A DNA stretch of 11,123 nt from an uncultured Oscillospiraceae bacterium (GTDB lineage: Bacteria > Bacillota > Clostridia > Oscillospirales > Ruminococcaceae). Shown piece after piece: positions 1-7,263 of the stretch. Where the stretch lies: assembly GCA_934232845.1 (NCBI GenBank), contig CAKQGD010000055.1, positions 1 through 11,123 of the forward strand, given 5' to 3'. Under the pieces are notes generated by a model. The model was not told the origin of the DNA, did not search any database, and saw only the letters and a program-made list of their open reading frames with translations. Made by a program: the position numbers and the translations under genes. The stretch's first letter is position 1; every line of letters starts with the position of its first letter.

Positions 1-2
1 GG

Positions 3-56
3 CTGGGGACGGCCGCGGCGGCGGCAGCTCTCGCCGGAAAGGAGGACGCCTCATGA
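3..56 (+). CDS. C-terminal tail of an upstream gene (partial)
   Basis: An open frame enters from the left edge and stops at TGA 54-56, overlapping the next start codon in an ATGA junction. The visible residues end ...LAGKEDAS and begin with a run of alanines, so no family can be recognised. The evidence that it is real is indirect: all other gene junctions in this operon are equally tight, and the ribosome binding site of the next gene (AAAGGAGG, 38-45) lies inside this frame. From context it is probably another polysaccharide biosynthesis gene, but that is inference. A different frame also runs open to the left edge, so an upstream gene ending here is likely but not proven. Confidence 0.5.
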   Translation: MGTAAAAAALAGKEDAS

Positions 57-1168
57 CAAAAACAATCGCGCTGGTCACAACCGCACACCGCACCGACGAT
101 GTGCGCATTTATCGAAAAGAGGCTCTCTCTCTTGCAAGAAACGGCTGGAAGGTCACGATCATCGGCCCCGGGCGCGACTGTGCGGACGGCGAGGGTGTCC
201 GTTTTTTGTCCGTGCAGACGGGAAAAGGCCGCGCCGACAGGCTGCTGTTTTCCCGGGGAAGAATTCTGTCTGCGATTGAACGCAGCGGAGAACCGCTTTT
301 GATTCTGCACGATCCGGAGCTTCTGCCCCTGATGCCGCTGCTGCATAACATGGGGCGCCGCGTCATTTACGATTCACATGAGGATCTGCCGGATTCCGTG
401 GCGTCGCGCGAATGGATTCCTGCTGCGCTGAGGCCCGCGGCAGGCGCCTTTGCAGGACGCCTATTGAGCCGGTATCTTCCGTCTGCAGACGGCGTTCTCG
501 CCGCGACCGAGCCGATTGCGCGCCGCCTGCGGGAGATGGGGTTTTCTCCCGAACTGGTGCGCAATCGCCTGACGCGGGAAGAAACGGAGCTTTTTGAACG
601 TGAACTTCTCCGCCAGACGCCTCTGCCCGGAACGGTGTGTTACTGCGGCGCAATCTCCGAGCGCCGCGGCGCCTCGCGGATGATCCGCGCCTGTTTTCAG
701 GCCGGGGCAATCCTTCTGCTCGCGGGACGCTTTGAAACAGACACGCTGCGCGAGCGATTGGAGCAGATGCCGGAGTATCGGTGCGTGCGCTACGAGGGCG
801 TGCTGGACCGTGCCGGCGTGGCACGGCTGTACGCGCGGTCTCAGGCGGGACTTTTGCTTTTGGATGACACACCCGCCTATCGGGAAAGCGAGCCGATCAA
901 GCTGTTTGAATATCTTGCCGCGGGGCTTCCTGTGGTTGCAAGCGATTTTCCGGTGTGGAAGACTTTTGGGGCGGGGCCGCGCATTCGGTTCTGCGATCCG
1001 GCGGATGCAGAAGCGGCGGCGCGCGCCATTCGAGAGACGCTCGCGGACAGCGGTGCGTGCGCACAGATCCGGTTTGGCCGCCGCGCGATGCAGAAGCAGT
1101 TTTCCTTTGAACCGGAGGAAAAGCGCCTGCTTGATCTCTGCGGCTCGATCTGGGAGGGAAAATCATGA
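53..1168 (+). CDS. GT4-type glycosyltransferase
   Basis: This 371-aa protein is predicted to be a GT-B fold, retaining glycosyltransferase of family GT4. It would transfer a sugar from an NDP-sugar to a growing lipid-linked glycan at the cytoplasmic face of the membrane. The N-terminal Rossmann half starts with a beta strand (IALVTTAH) and a HRTDDVRIYRKEALSLARNG helix start at about residues 12-31. It also carries HDPELL (86-91) and YDSHEDLP (106-113), as seen in relatives that bind the acceptor. The C-terminal half has the donor-site EX7E pattern, E278 and E286, in ESEPIKLFEYLAAGLPVV. No signal peptide or membrane segment is seen. The start has AAAGGAGG (38-45) seven bases upstream. The stop overlaps the next gene by four bases, implying translational coupling. 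Donor and acceptor sugars cannot be told from sequence. Confidence 0.88.
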   Translation: MTKTIALVTTAHRTDDVRIYRKEALSLARNGWKVTIIGPGRDCADGEGVRFLSVQTGKGRADRLLFSRGRILSAIERSGEPLLILHDPELLPLMPLLHNMGRRVIYDSHEDLPDSVASREWIPAALRPAAGAFAGRLLSRYLPSADGVLAATEPIARRLREMGFSPELVRNRLTREETELFERELLRQTPLPGTVCYCGAISERRGASRMIRACFQAGAILLLAGRFETDTLRERLEQMPEYRCVRYEGVLDRAGVARLYARSQAGLLLLDDTPAYRESEPIKLFEYLAAGLPVVASDFPVWKTFGAGPRIRFCDPADAEAAARAIRETLADSGACAQIRFGRRAMQKQFSFEPEEKRLLDLCGSIWEGKS

Positions 1169-2382
1169 ACATTCTGATGATCGATCAATATGCCGGTTCT
1201 CCGCGCATGGGAATGGAACTGCGCCCTTTTGAGCTGTGCTATGAGTGGAACCGCCTCGGCTGCAGGACGAGAATCGTTGCCGGAAGCTGGTCACATCTGC
1301 GGCGCATGAATCCGAGACAGACGGCGAAGCCGTTTTGCTGCCAAGAAAGCGGGGTGGAATTTTTACTTCTTCCAACGCCGCCTTATCGGGGAAACGGGAT
1401 TGGCCGCGCAGAGAATGTCTTTGCATTTGCACGCGGACTTTGGCGTGTGCGCCGTATCCTTGCAAAAGAATTTTCTCCGGATGCGGTGATCGTTTCTTCG
1501 ACACATCCGTTTGATTACCGGGCGGCAAGCGCGGCCGCCCGCCTCGCGGGGGCAAAAACCGTATTTGAGCTGCATGATATCTGGCCGCTTTCCCTGTGTG
1601 AGCTGCATGGCTATCAGCCCGGTCACCCTCTGATGCGCCTGATCGATGGAGAATGCCGCCGCGCTTTTTCACATTGCGATCTGGTTGCGTCAATTCTTCC
1701 CCGGGGAGAGCAATACTTGCAGAACCGAAAGATTCCTTTTCAAAATTATGCGTTGTTTCCCAACGGAGTTTCCTGCTCGGGGACAAGCCTTCCGCCCGCA
1801 AAAATCGTTTCAGCGCTGACGTCTCACCGCGCGCGGTATGGCTCTCTGGTGCTGTATGCCGGCGGCTCGGCGCGTGCAAACTGCATGGACGATTTAGTGT
1901 GCCTTGCGCGGGAATGCCCGGAAATCGGGTTTGCCGCCATCGGAGGAAAAGGCACGCCTTTGCCGGGGGCTCCAGAGAATTTAATTGCTGTTTCTTCGGT
2001 CGAGCACGGACAGCTCGGCGTTTTGCTTGCAATGGGAGACGTACTCTGGCTGGGGACGAAGCCGTATGAGGTCTACCGCTACGGGGTGGCGATGAACAAA
2101 CTGTTTGACTATCTCGCAAGCGCGCGTCCGGTGATTTTTTCGTGTGCCTGCCGGGAAAATCCTGTTTCTCTTTCAGGCGGCGGTATAACAGTCCCGGCAG
2201 GGGATATGATACAGACGGCAGGGGCGCTGCGGGATCTGCTGCGTCTTTCCGACGACGAGCGAAACGCGATGGGCCGCCGTGGGCACGACTATGTATGGAA
2301 ATGCCATCGCTATTCCGTAATTGCAAAGGATTATCTCAAACGACTGGAGGAGCTCTGTCATGCATCGGCGCGATTCGTTTGA
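1165..2382 (+). CDS. GT4-type glycosyltransferase, WbuB-like
   Basis: This 405-aa protein is a second GT-B glycosyltransferase. Its N-terminus (IDQYAGSPRMGMELRPFELC, residues 6-25, then AGSWSHLR 39-46) matches the pattern of the WbuB-like group of O-antigen and exopolysaccharide enzymes. That group typically reads NQYAGSP..GME.R...LA.EW..LGH with a following SHLR; this is from memory of the family. HDIWPLSL (137-144) lies in the acceptor domain. In the donor domain the usual PNK-lfEYlA loop appears as MNKLFDYLASARPV (310-323), with Asp instead of Glu, a common variant in this group. The start is set by GGGAGGG (1152-1158) six bases upstream and by the ATGA overlap with the previous gene. It probably adds a sugar to the same lipid-linked glycan as the first glycosyltransferase. 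The specific sugar is not inferable. Confidence 0.87.
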   Translation: MNILMIDQYAGSPRMGMELRPFELCYEWNRLGCRTRIVAGSWSHLRRMNPRQTAKPFCCQESGVEFLLLPTPPYRGNGIGRAENVFAFARGLWRVRRILAKEFSPDAVIVSSTHPFDYRAASAAARLAGAKTVFELHDIWPLSLCELHGYQPGHPLMRLIDGECRRAFSHCDLVASILPRGEQYLQNRKIPFQNYALFPNGVSCSGTSLPPAKIVSALTSHRARYGSLVLYAGGSARANCMDDLVCLARECPEIGFAAIGGKGTPLPGAPENLIAVSSVEHGQLGVLLAMGDVLWLGTKPYEVYRYGVAMNKLFDYLASARPVIFSCACRENPVSLSGGGITVPAGDMIQTAGALRDLLRLSDDERNAMGRRGHDYVWKCHRYSVIAKDYLKRLEELCHASARFV

Positions 2383-2581
2383 ATTCGATACTGTCCGCAC
2401 CCGGCGGGGCGGAGTGGTTGTACGTGCTTTTCGGGCGGCAGCCAATTTTCTGCTTGGGCGTGTCGGAATGTCCGTCTGTCTGAAGGGCAGGCGCGAGACG
2501 CTTTATCCCCGCATGAGCAGAAGGGAGATTCGCTATGTCGCCGACACAATCTGCAGAATTGCGGAAGATTCCGCCGAGTAA
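2360..2581 (+). CDS. small protein resembling the C-terminus of a DegT-type aminotransferase (possible gene remnant)
   Basis: A 73-codon frame begins at ATG 2360 with GGAGGAG (2346-2352) seven bases upstream. It overlaps the preceding gene by 23 bases and the following gene by 47. The protein is basic, and its last third reads ETLYPRMSRREIRYVADTI. That resembles the final segment of DegT/DnrJ/EryC1 PLP-dependent sugar aminotransferases, where a LP-hP-x-ho-EEEhDYVhxxI pattern is usual. The catalytic lysine and the PLP-binding domain are absent, so it cannot be an active aminotransferase. It could be the leftover tail of a deleted aminotransferase gene or a small accessory protein. It could also be a translated linker that couples its neighbours. 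Existence as a translated frame is moderately supported by the binding site; function is unknown. Confidence 0.5.
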   Translation: MHRRDSFEFDTVRTRRGGVVVRAFRAAANFLLGRVGMSVCLKGRRETLYPRMSRREIRYVADTICRIAEDSAE

Positions 2582-3242
2582 GGCCTGCCGGGAGGTGCGC
2601 GCTCTTTTGTGTAAAAAGCGTGCATCCCTGCAAATTAAACGCGCCTTTGACACAACGGCCTCTCTTTTTTTACTGACGGCGCTGTCCCCTGTGATGGCGT
2701 TTGTTGCAGCGGCCGTGTCCGCAGACAGTCCGGGCGGGGCGTTTTTCTTTCAGACGCGCCTGACGAAGGGTGCGCGTCCTTTTAAAATGATAAAATTCCG
2801 CACGATGACGGAGAACTGCGGCGGAGGAGAATTAACTCTCGCTGGTGATGCGCGTGTCACACGGATAGGCCGCGTTCTTCGAAAATATCGTCTTGATGAG
2901 CTGCCGCAGCTTTACAATGTACTGGCGGGAGATATGAGCTTTGTGGGCCCGAGACCGGAAGTTGTGCGTTATCTGAACGATTTCTCCGCAGAGGACCGGG
3001 CTCTTTTTCTCGTGCGCGCGGGCGTGACCTCGCGCACCGCGCTGTGTTTTCGCGAGGAGGCCCGGCTCCTTTTTGCAGACGACGCGGAGCGCGTTTACCG
3101 AGAGAGGATTCTGCCGGTGAAAAATGCCATGGCATTGGAAGAATTGAAATCTTTTTCTCTGCGTCAGGACTTGAATACGCTGTGCCGCACGGTTTTATTT
3201 CCTGTTTTGGCGAGTCTTGACGAAAAGAGGGCGAACAGGTAA
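2535..3242 (+). CDS. polyprenyl-phosphate sugar-1-phosphate transferase (bacterial sugar transferase family)
   Basis: This 235-aa protein belongs to the monotopic phosphoglycosyl transferases (PF02397; PglC, WcaJ C-terminal and RfbP C-terminal type). They move a sugar-1-phosphate from a UDP-sugar to undecaprenyl phosphate, the first membrane step of capsule or exopolysaccharide repeat assembly. Visible signatures in order are KRAFD (35-39), one hydrophobic re-entrant segment (about 40-62), FKMIKFRTM (83-91), and LDELPQL (120-126) with the catalytic Asp121-Glu122 dyad. GDMSFVGPRPE (132-142) follows. The distal GVTSRTALCFREEARLL matches the subgroup with GITD.ASI.FRNEE there. It lacks the extra N-terminal transmembrane domain of WcaJ/WbaP-size enzymes, but carries about 34 residues before the core. 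The start has AAGGGAG (2521-2527) seven bases upstream; a later start nearer the core is possible. The sugar is not determinable. Confidence 0.9.
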   Translation: MSPTQSAELRKIPPSKACREVRALLCKKRASLQIKRAFDTTASLFLLTALSPVMAFVAAAVSADSPGGAFFFQTRLTKGARPFKMIKFRTMTENCGGGELTLAGDARVTRIGRVLRKYRLDELPQLYNVLAGDMSFVGPRPEVVRYLNDFSAEDRALFLVRAGVTSRTALCFREEARLLFADDAERVYRERILPVKNAMALEELKSFSLRQDLNTLCRTVLFPVLASLDEKRANR

Positions 3243-3412
3243 AATAAAAACTGAATGTATGCAAAAATGCGTTTGGCAAAAGAAAAGAGAAAACAAATTT
3301 CTTCTGCCGGGTGATGTGAAAATTGCGAAAACAGATTTTCCATGCAACAAAACGCTTCTTTTTTTACACAAAAATTAGGAAGGGATTCCGGAAAACGGGT
3401 GGTGATCCTTTT
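3243..3412. other. AT-rich intergenic gap at the end of the polysaccharide operon
   Basis: This 170-base stretch is strikingly A/T-rich compared with the flanking genes. It contains no convincing hairpin terminator and no gene on either strand. It should hold the promoter of the sigma factor gene, but I could not single out a -35/-10 pair. A TTGGCA at 3272 and a TTGCGA near 3323 lack good partners, and no clear ECF-type AAC...CGTC pair is visible. A strong ribosome binding region, GGGTGGTGATCC (3397-3408), ends the gap. Confidence 0.5.
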
Positions 3413-3928
3413 ATGATTGATACGGCACTGGTGCGCGCCGCAAAGCACGGAGACAAAGAAAGCTTTGCAAAGCTGTACGATTATTTCACGCCGGAGCTGT
3501 ACCGCACGGCGCTTTTCACGCTCGGCAACGAGGCCGACGCCGAAGACGCCGTAAGCGAGACGTTTCTCGAGGCGTACAAGGGGCTGCATAACCTGCGTGA
3601 CGAGAGCAGTATCCGCCGATGGATGCTCACGATTCTGTCTGCGCGGTGCAAGCGGCGTATTGCTGGATACATACAGGAACGAAAGAATACCGATATCGAC
3701 GAGATGGTTGATCTTCCCGCGCCGAGCGGCGACGGGCCGGATGCAGACCGTCTTTCCGCGCGCGAGGCGCTGTTTCTGCTTCAGCCGGACGAAAGGCAGA
3801 TTGTCGTGCTGTCGGCCGTGATGGGGTATAAAACGAGAGAAATCGCCCAGATGCTTGAGCTCCCGCACGGAACGGTCAGCAGCAAGCTGTACCGTTCACT
3901 GAAGAAGCTCAAATCAATACTGGAATAA
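3413..3928 (+). CDS. ECF (group 4) RNA polymerase sigma factor
   Basis: This 171-aa protein is a compact sigma-70 family member with only regions 2 and 4, typical of extracytoplasmic-function sigma factors. Region 2 spans about residues 10-80: DKESFAKLYDYF, then ADAEDAVSETFLEAY (core-binding and -10 recognition helices), then RRWMLTILSARCKRR. Region 4 spans about 115-168, with the helix-turn-helix YKTREIAQMLELPHGTVSSKL recognising the -35 element. I chose ATG 3413 because GGTGGTGATCC (3398-3408), nearly identical to the anti-Shine-Dalgarno complement, lies just before it. An in-frame ATG 90 bases upstream lacks such a site and would add a tail that does not fit the family. The stop is 25 bases before the membrane beta-propeller gene, so the two form one unit and the partner is the likely regulator. 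Targets are unknown. Confidence 0.93.
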   Translation: MIDTALVRAAKHGDKESFAKLYDYFTPELYRTALFTLGNEADAEDAVSETFLEAYKGLHNLRDESSIRRWMLTILSARCKRRIAGYIQERKNTDIDEMVDLPAPSGDGPDADRLSAREALFLLQPDERQIVVLSAVMGYKTREIAQMLELPHGTVSSKLYRSLKKLKSILE

Positions 3929-3953
3929 TCAAAAAGAAAGGAGGACGGATCAT

Positions 3954-6191
3954 ATGGCACAGAATATGTTCACCTATGGAGAAAAGCAGGAAGAATTTAC
4001 AGAAGAAGACGCAAAAAAAGAATTCAGTAAAATCAAGGAAAAGCTCCGCGAAGAAGCCGAGAGCATACCTGTACCGGACGTACTTGATGCGCACCGGATG
4101 CTTGAATTGCTTGAAAACGAGATCCCCGGAGAAACAAAACCCCCTCGGGTGGTCAATTATAAAAAAGAATATCTGCGGTTTGCCGCATATGCCGCATGTT
4201 TTGTTCTGGTAATTTCCGGTTTTGCGCGCATGGTTGCAAACCGTGCCGCACAGGAGAGCGGCGGTGCAAGTCTTCTGCAGGCTTCCGAAAGCTCTTTTGC
4301 GGCTGCCGCGGAAGAAAAAGACGACGCGGCGGAGAATAAAGCGGCCGCTCCGAAGGAGTCCGCTGTGTCTGCGTTCTCAAACGGCGCCCAGACCTACGAT
4401 GATGTGTACCGGGCGCTTCTGGAGATTCGTGCGTCGGATGAAGCACGCCTGAACTCCTCCGTAAAATATGCGGCGACGGCGGACGGCGCTTCTTCTCCAA
4501 CGGCGCAGCCGGAGGAAAATCCGGTGACCGCCGGAGGCGGATCCTATTATACCGGCACCAATACCCAGATCGCGGGTGTTGACGAGGCCGATATTATTAA
4601 AACGGATGGAGAATACCTCTACCACTACAGATACGACAATGCGGGCGGCGGAGAAATCCGTATTCTACGTGCGAAAGATCTCAGCGTTTGTTCCGCTGTT
4701 ACGCTGCCGTCGTATCTGAACGGCGAGTTATATCTCTCGGGAGATACGCTGATTCTTGCAGCGGATACCGAGCGGACAGAGACACCGGTTTCCGGCAAAA
4801 TGCTGTCTTACCTGAGCGCGTCTGCCGATGAAGCGCAGCAGGATGAAGACTGGATTGTTCCCGATTATTACAGCGAGTACACCTCTGCGCAGACAACGAC
4901 TCTCTTTGTTTATGATGTCAGCGACCGCACCGCGCCCAAGCGCGAAACGGTCTTTGAGCAGGCGGGCAGCTATGTTTCCTCCCGCATGGCAGACGGGGTG
5001 CTGTACCTTGTTTCCAATCAATATGTGGATTCCTACGGCGTCAGTCCGCAGAGCGATGCGGCTGCGGTGCTGCCGACCGTGATGCGTGACGGCGAGGGCA
5101 GTCTGCTGGCCGCGTCCGATATCATGCTTCCCGTGCTGCCGCAGTACAACGCGGGTTACTGCATTGTAACGGCTTTTGACATTGAAAGCCGCGAGACGGC
5201 GACCAAGGCCGTACTCGGCGGAACCGAAACGATCATGATGAGCGGAGATACCTTGATTTTGTCCGATACGCTTTACGACGGCGGTTGGAGAGACCGCTTT
5301 ACGGGTGTGACCCGCTTTTCGGTCGGCGGCAAGGATGGGCTTCGGTACGTTTCCAGCGGCAAAGTTCCCGGCTGGACCGACGGACAGTTTGCCTACGATG
5401 TTTCCGATACGCTTCTGCGTGTGGCGACGACCTCTTACGGAGAGAACGGCGATACGGAGAATAATCTCTACATTTACGACGAGGCGATGAAGCTGGTCGG
5501 CTCGGTAGAAGGGCTTGCCGAAGGCGAGCGCATTTACTCGGTGCGCTATTTCGGCGATACGGCATATGTGGTGACCTTCCGCGAGACGGATCCGCTGTTT
5601 GTAATCGACCTGTCGGATCCAAAGAACCCAAGTGTAGAAGGCCAGCTTAAGATACCGGGCTTTTCGGAATATCTGCATCCCGTAGGCGACGGTCTGCTGA
5701 TCGGCTTGGGTCAGAACACGGCGCAGACTTCTTACGGCGGCGTGGTCACAGACGGAATCAAACTCTCTCTGTTTGACGTTTCCGATCCCAAGCATCCGAC
5801 GGAGCTTTCCGCATATGTGATCGGAAACAGCGGCAGCTGGTCCGAGGCGCTTGAGAATCACAAGGCGTTTTTGTACGATGCAAAAAACAGCCGAATCGGT
5901 TTTCCCGCGACGATCTGTAAAACCTACGGAGCAACCGCTTCGAACCCGTGGGGTACGTCGAGCAGTACGGTTTTTTCCGGCTATCTCGTGTTTTCCTTTG
6001 ACAGAAACGGTTTTATCCGCGTCGGCTCCGTTGAAAATGAATCGTCTGCGGATCCGTTGGCGCACAGTGATTACGGCCGCACAATCGAGCGCGGCGTTGT
6101 GATCGGCGATACGCTTTACACCGTGGCCTCCGGCCGCATCGGCGCGTATTCTTATCGGGACTTTTCTCTTTTAAAAGAACAGGTTTATTGA
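3954..6191 (+). CDS. membrane-anchored extracellular beta-propeller protein, putative anti-sigma/sensor partner
   Basis: This 745-aa protein has three parts. Residues 1-72 form a charged cytoplasmic segment with a helical Glu/Lys-rich stretch and IPVPDVLDAHRMLELLENE. One transmembrane helix (about 73-93) follows, preceded by KK, and then a low-complexity Ala/Ser/Glu linker (about 97-195). The rest is a large extracellular domain. GVDEADIIKTDGEY (208-221) is the hallmark opening of the PF09826 beta-propeller family (COG4880, distantly WD40-like). Repeated blade strands such as LFVYDVSD (317-324), LFVIDLSDPKNP (548-559) and LSLFDVSDPKHP (604-615) support it. There is no signal peptidase site, so the N-terminus stays inside the cell. 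The start has GAAAGGAGG (3936-3944) nine bases upstream. Its position right behind an ECF sigma gene suggests the cytoplasmic arm binds the sigma factor while the propeller senses the cell surface. That role is inference; the family's biochemical function is not established. Confidence 0.85.
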   Translation: MAQNMFTYGEKQEEFTEEDAKKEFSKIKEKLREEAESIPVPDVLDAHRMLELLENEIPGETKPPRVVNYKKEYLRFAAYAACFVLVISGFARMVANRAAQESGGASLLQASESSFAAAAEEKDDAAENKAAAPKESAVSAFSNGAQTYDDVYRALLEIRASDEARLNSSVKYAATADGASSPTAQPEENPVTAGGGSYYTGTNTQIAGVDEADIIKTDGEYLYHYRYDNAGGGEIRILRAKDLSVCSAVTLPSYLNGELYLSGDTLILAADTERTETPVSGKMLSYLSASADEAQQDEDWIVPDYYSEYTSAQTTTLFVYDVSDRTAPKRETVFEQAGSYVSSRMADGVLYLVSNQYVDSYGVSPQSDAAAVLPTVMRDGEGSLLAASDIMLPVLPQYNAGYCIVTAFDIESRETATKAVLGGTETIMMSGDTLILSDTLYDGGWRDRFTGVTRFSVGGKDGLRYVSSGKVPGWTDGQFAYDVSDTLLRVATTSYGENGDTENNLYIYDEAMKLVGSVEGLAEGERIYSVRYFGDTAYVVTFRETDPLFVIDLSDPKNPSVEGQLKIPGFSEYLHPVGDGLLIGLGQNTAQTSYGGVVTDGIKLSLFDVSDPKHPTELSAYVIGNSGSWSEALENHKAFLYDAKNSRIGFPATICKTYGATASNPWGTSSSTVFSGYLVFSFDRNGFIRVGSVENESSADPLAHSDYGRTIERGVVIGDTLYTVASGRIGAYSYRDFSLLKEQVY

Positions 6192-6208
6192 TCCGGTTTG
6201 CGGTATTG

Positions 6209-6252
6209 CCTGCGTCTTGCAGAATCCTCTGCAGGACGCAGGTATTTTTTAT
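6209..6252 (+). terminator. rho-independent terminator of the sigma/beta-propeller unit
   Basis: A 14-bp stem pairs 6209-6222 (CCTGCGTCTTGCAG) with 6229-6242 (CTGCAGGACGCAGG), with one G-T wobble and a six-base loop. It is followed by TATTTTTT. It starts 17 bases after the beta-propeller stop and separates that unit from the phosphate operon. The flanking CGGTAT and ATACCG could lengthen the stem. Confidence 0.9.
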
Positions 6253-6257
6253 ACCGC

Positions 6258-6312
6258 TTTACGTAGATTTAACGTTTTTTTGCTTTTTCATTTTACGATA
6301 CGCTGATAAGAT
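6258..6312 (+). promoter_or_regulatory. candidate PhoP-binding Pho box and promoter of the pst operon
   Basis: Hexamers TTTACG (6258-6263), TTAACG (6269-6274) and TTTACG (6292-6297) resemble the TTWACA-type units bound by Gram-positive PhoP. The first two are exactly 11 bases apart and the third is close to the same period; the intervening unit at 6280 (TTGCTT) is degenerate. An extended -10, TG-a-TAAGAT (6304-6312), lies just downstream. That places the repeats at roughly -60 to -20, the arrangement known for Bacillus subtilis Pho promoters. Together with the downstream pstS gene this points to induction under phosphate starvation. No -35 of good quality is seen, which fits an activator-dependent promoter. 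Confidence 0.5.
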
Positions 6313-6357
6313 AAATCTGCAATGAAATGAAGAACTGATAAAAAGGAGAAAATTAAA

Positions 6358-7245
6358 ATGAAAAAGCTTTTTTGCCTTGTAATGGCACTGACTCTTGCCG
6401 CGATGGCGCTGTCCGCCTGCGGCTCTCAGACGACATCTTCCGCCCCGGCCTCCGGTACATCTTCCACGAGCCAGGGTTCCGCTTCCGTGAACGTCTCCCA
6501 ACCTGCCGCCCTGACCGGTTCGGTAGCTACCGACGGCTCCACCTCCATGGAGAAAGTCATCGGCGCGTTGGGAGAAGCGTTCACCGCTGAAAATTCCGGC
6601 GTCAACTTCACCTATAATCCCACCGGCTCCGGCAGCGGCATTACCGCCGTGGCGGAAGGCAGATGCGACATCGGTCTTTCGAGCCGTGCGCTGAAGGAAG
6701 AAGAAGCTGCCTCCGGGCTGACCGGCACGGTGCTTGCTTACGACGGCATTGCAATCATTGTGAACACCGCAAACGGTGTGGAGGACCTGACTCTCGAGCA
6801 GATCGCCGCGATTTACACCGGAGAGATTACCAACTGGAAAGATGTCGGCGGCGCGGACGAAGAAATTGTCCTGATCGGACGTGAAGCAGGCAGCGGTACG
6901 CGTGACGGCTTTGAGTCGATCACCGGCACTTCTGAAAAATGTCAGTATCGTCAGGAACTGACCTCCACCGGCGATGTGATCACCGCCGTCAGCCAGAACC
7001 CCGCTGCAATCGGCTACGCTTCTCTTGCCTCCGTCAAGGATACGGTGAAAGCACTGAAGGTCGGCGGCGTAACTCCTACGGAAGCGACCGTGAAGGACGG
7101 AAGCTATCCCGTACAGCGTCCCTTTGTTCTTGTAACCCGCACGGGTGAGGCTCTTTCCGCGGAAGCACAGGCATTCTTCGACTATGTAACCTCTGCGAAT
7201 GCTTCTGAAATCATCGCAAAGGCCGGCGCGGTTGCCGCAAACTGA
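6358..7245 (+). CDS. pstS: phosphate ABC transporter substrate-binding lipoprotein PstS
   Basis: This 295-aa protein captures inorganic phosphate outside the membrane and hands it to PstCA. A lipoprotein signal peptide, MKKLFCLVMALTLAAMALSA, precedes the lipobox cysteine C21, followed by a Ser/Thr/Gly-rich tether to about residue 53. The binding domain shows the phosphate-contact motifs of the PstS family: TDGSTSM (58-64), TGSGSG (89-94), the SSR of DIGLSSR (109-110) and GSGTRDGFES (178-187). At 295 aa it is normal for Firmicute PstS. The start has AAAAAGGAG (6340-6348) nine bases upstream. It is first in a five-gene pst operon behind a putative Pho box, and hairpins follow the stop codon. 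Confidence 0.96.
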   Translation: MKKLFCLVMALTLAAMALSACGSQTTSSAPASGTSSTSQGSASVNVSQPAALTGSVATDGSTSMEKVIGALGEAFTAENSGVNFTYNPTGSGSGITAVAEGRCDIGLSSRALKEEEAASGLTGTVLAYDGIAIIVNTANGVEDLTLEQIAAIYTGEITNWKDVGGADEEIVLIGREAGSGTRDGFESITGTSEKCQYRQELTSTGDVITAVSQNPAAIGYASLASVKDTVKALKVGGVTPTEATVKDGSYPVQRPFVLVTRTGEALSAEAQAFFDYVTSANASEIIAKAGAVAAN

Positions 7246-7263
7246 TCCGAGATAAACTTCTGT

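Noticed and set aside
1163..2326. 387-codon open frame on the minus strand
   Set aside because: It lies wholly opposite the second glycosyltransferase, which has clear family motifs. The minus-strand product is rich in Arg, Pro and Ser, shows no domain, and has no ribosome binding site.
3323..3412. Upstream in-frame ATG extending the sigma factor by 30 residues
   Set aside because: The extra residues come from AT-rich intergenic sequence (FFFYTKIRKG-type) and no good binding site precedes it. ATG 3413 has a near-perfect Shine-Dalgarno match.
3164..3868. 234-codon minus-strand frame across the sugar transferase end, gap and sigma gene
   Set aside because: It overlaps two genes with strong family signatures and crosses their intergenic gap. 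Composition and lack of motifs fit a chance open frame.
4728..6065. 445-codon open frame on the minus strand
   Set aside because: It is the mirror of the beta-propeller gene, whose blade repeats and PF09826 opening motif make the plus strand the coding one. The minus-strand protein has no recognisable motif.
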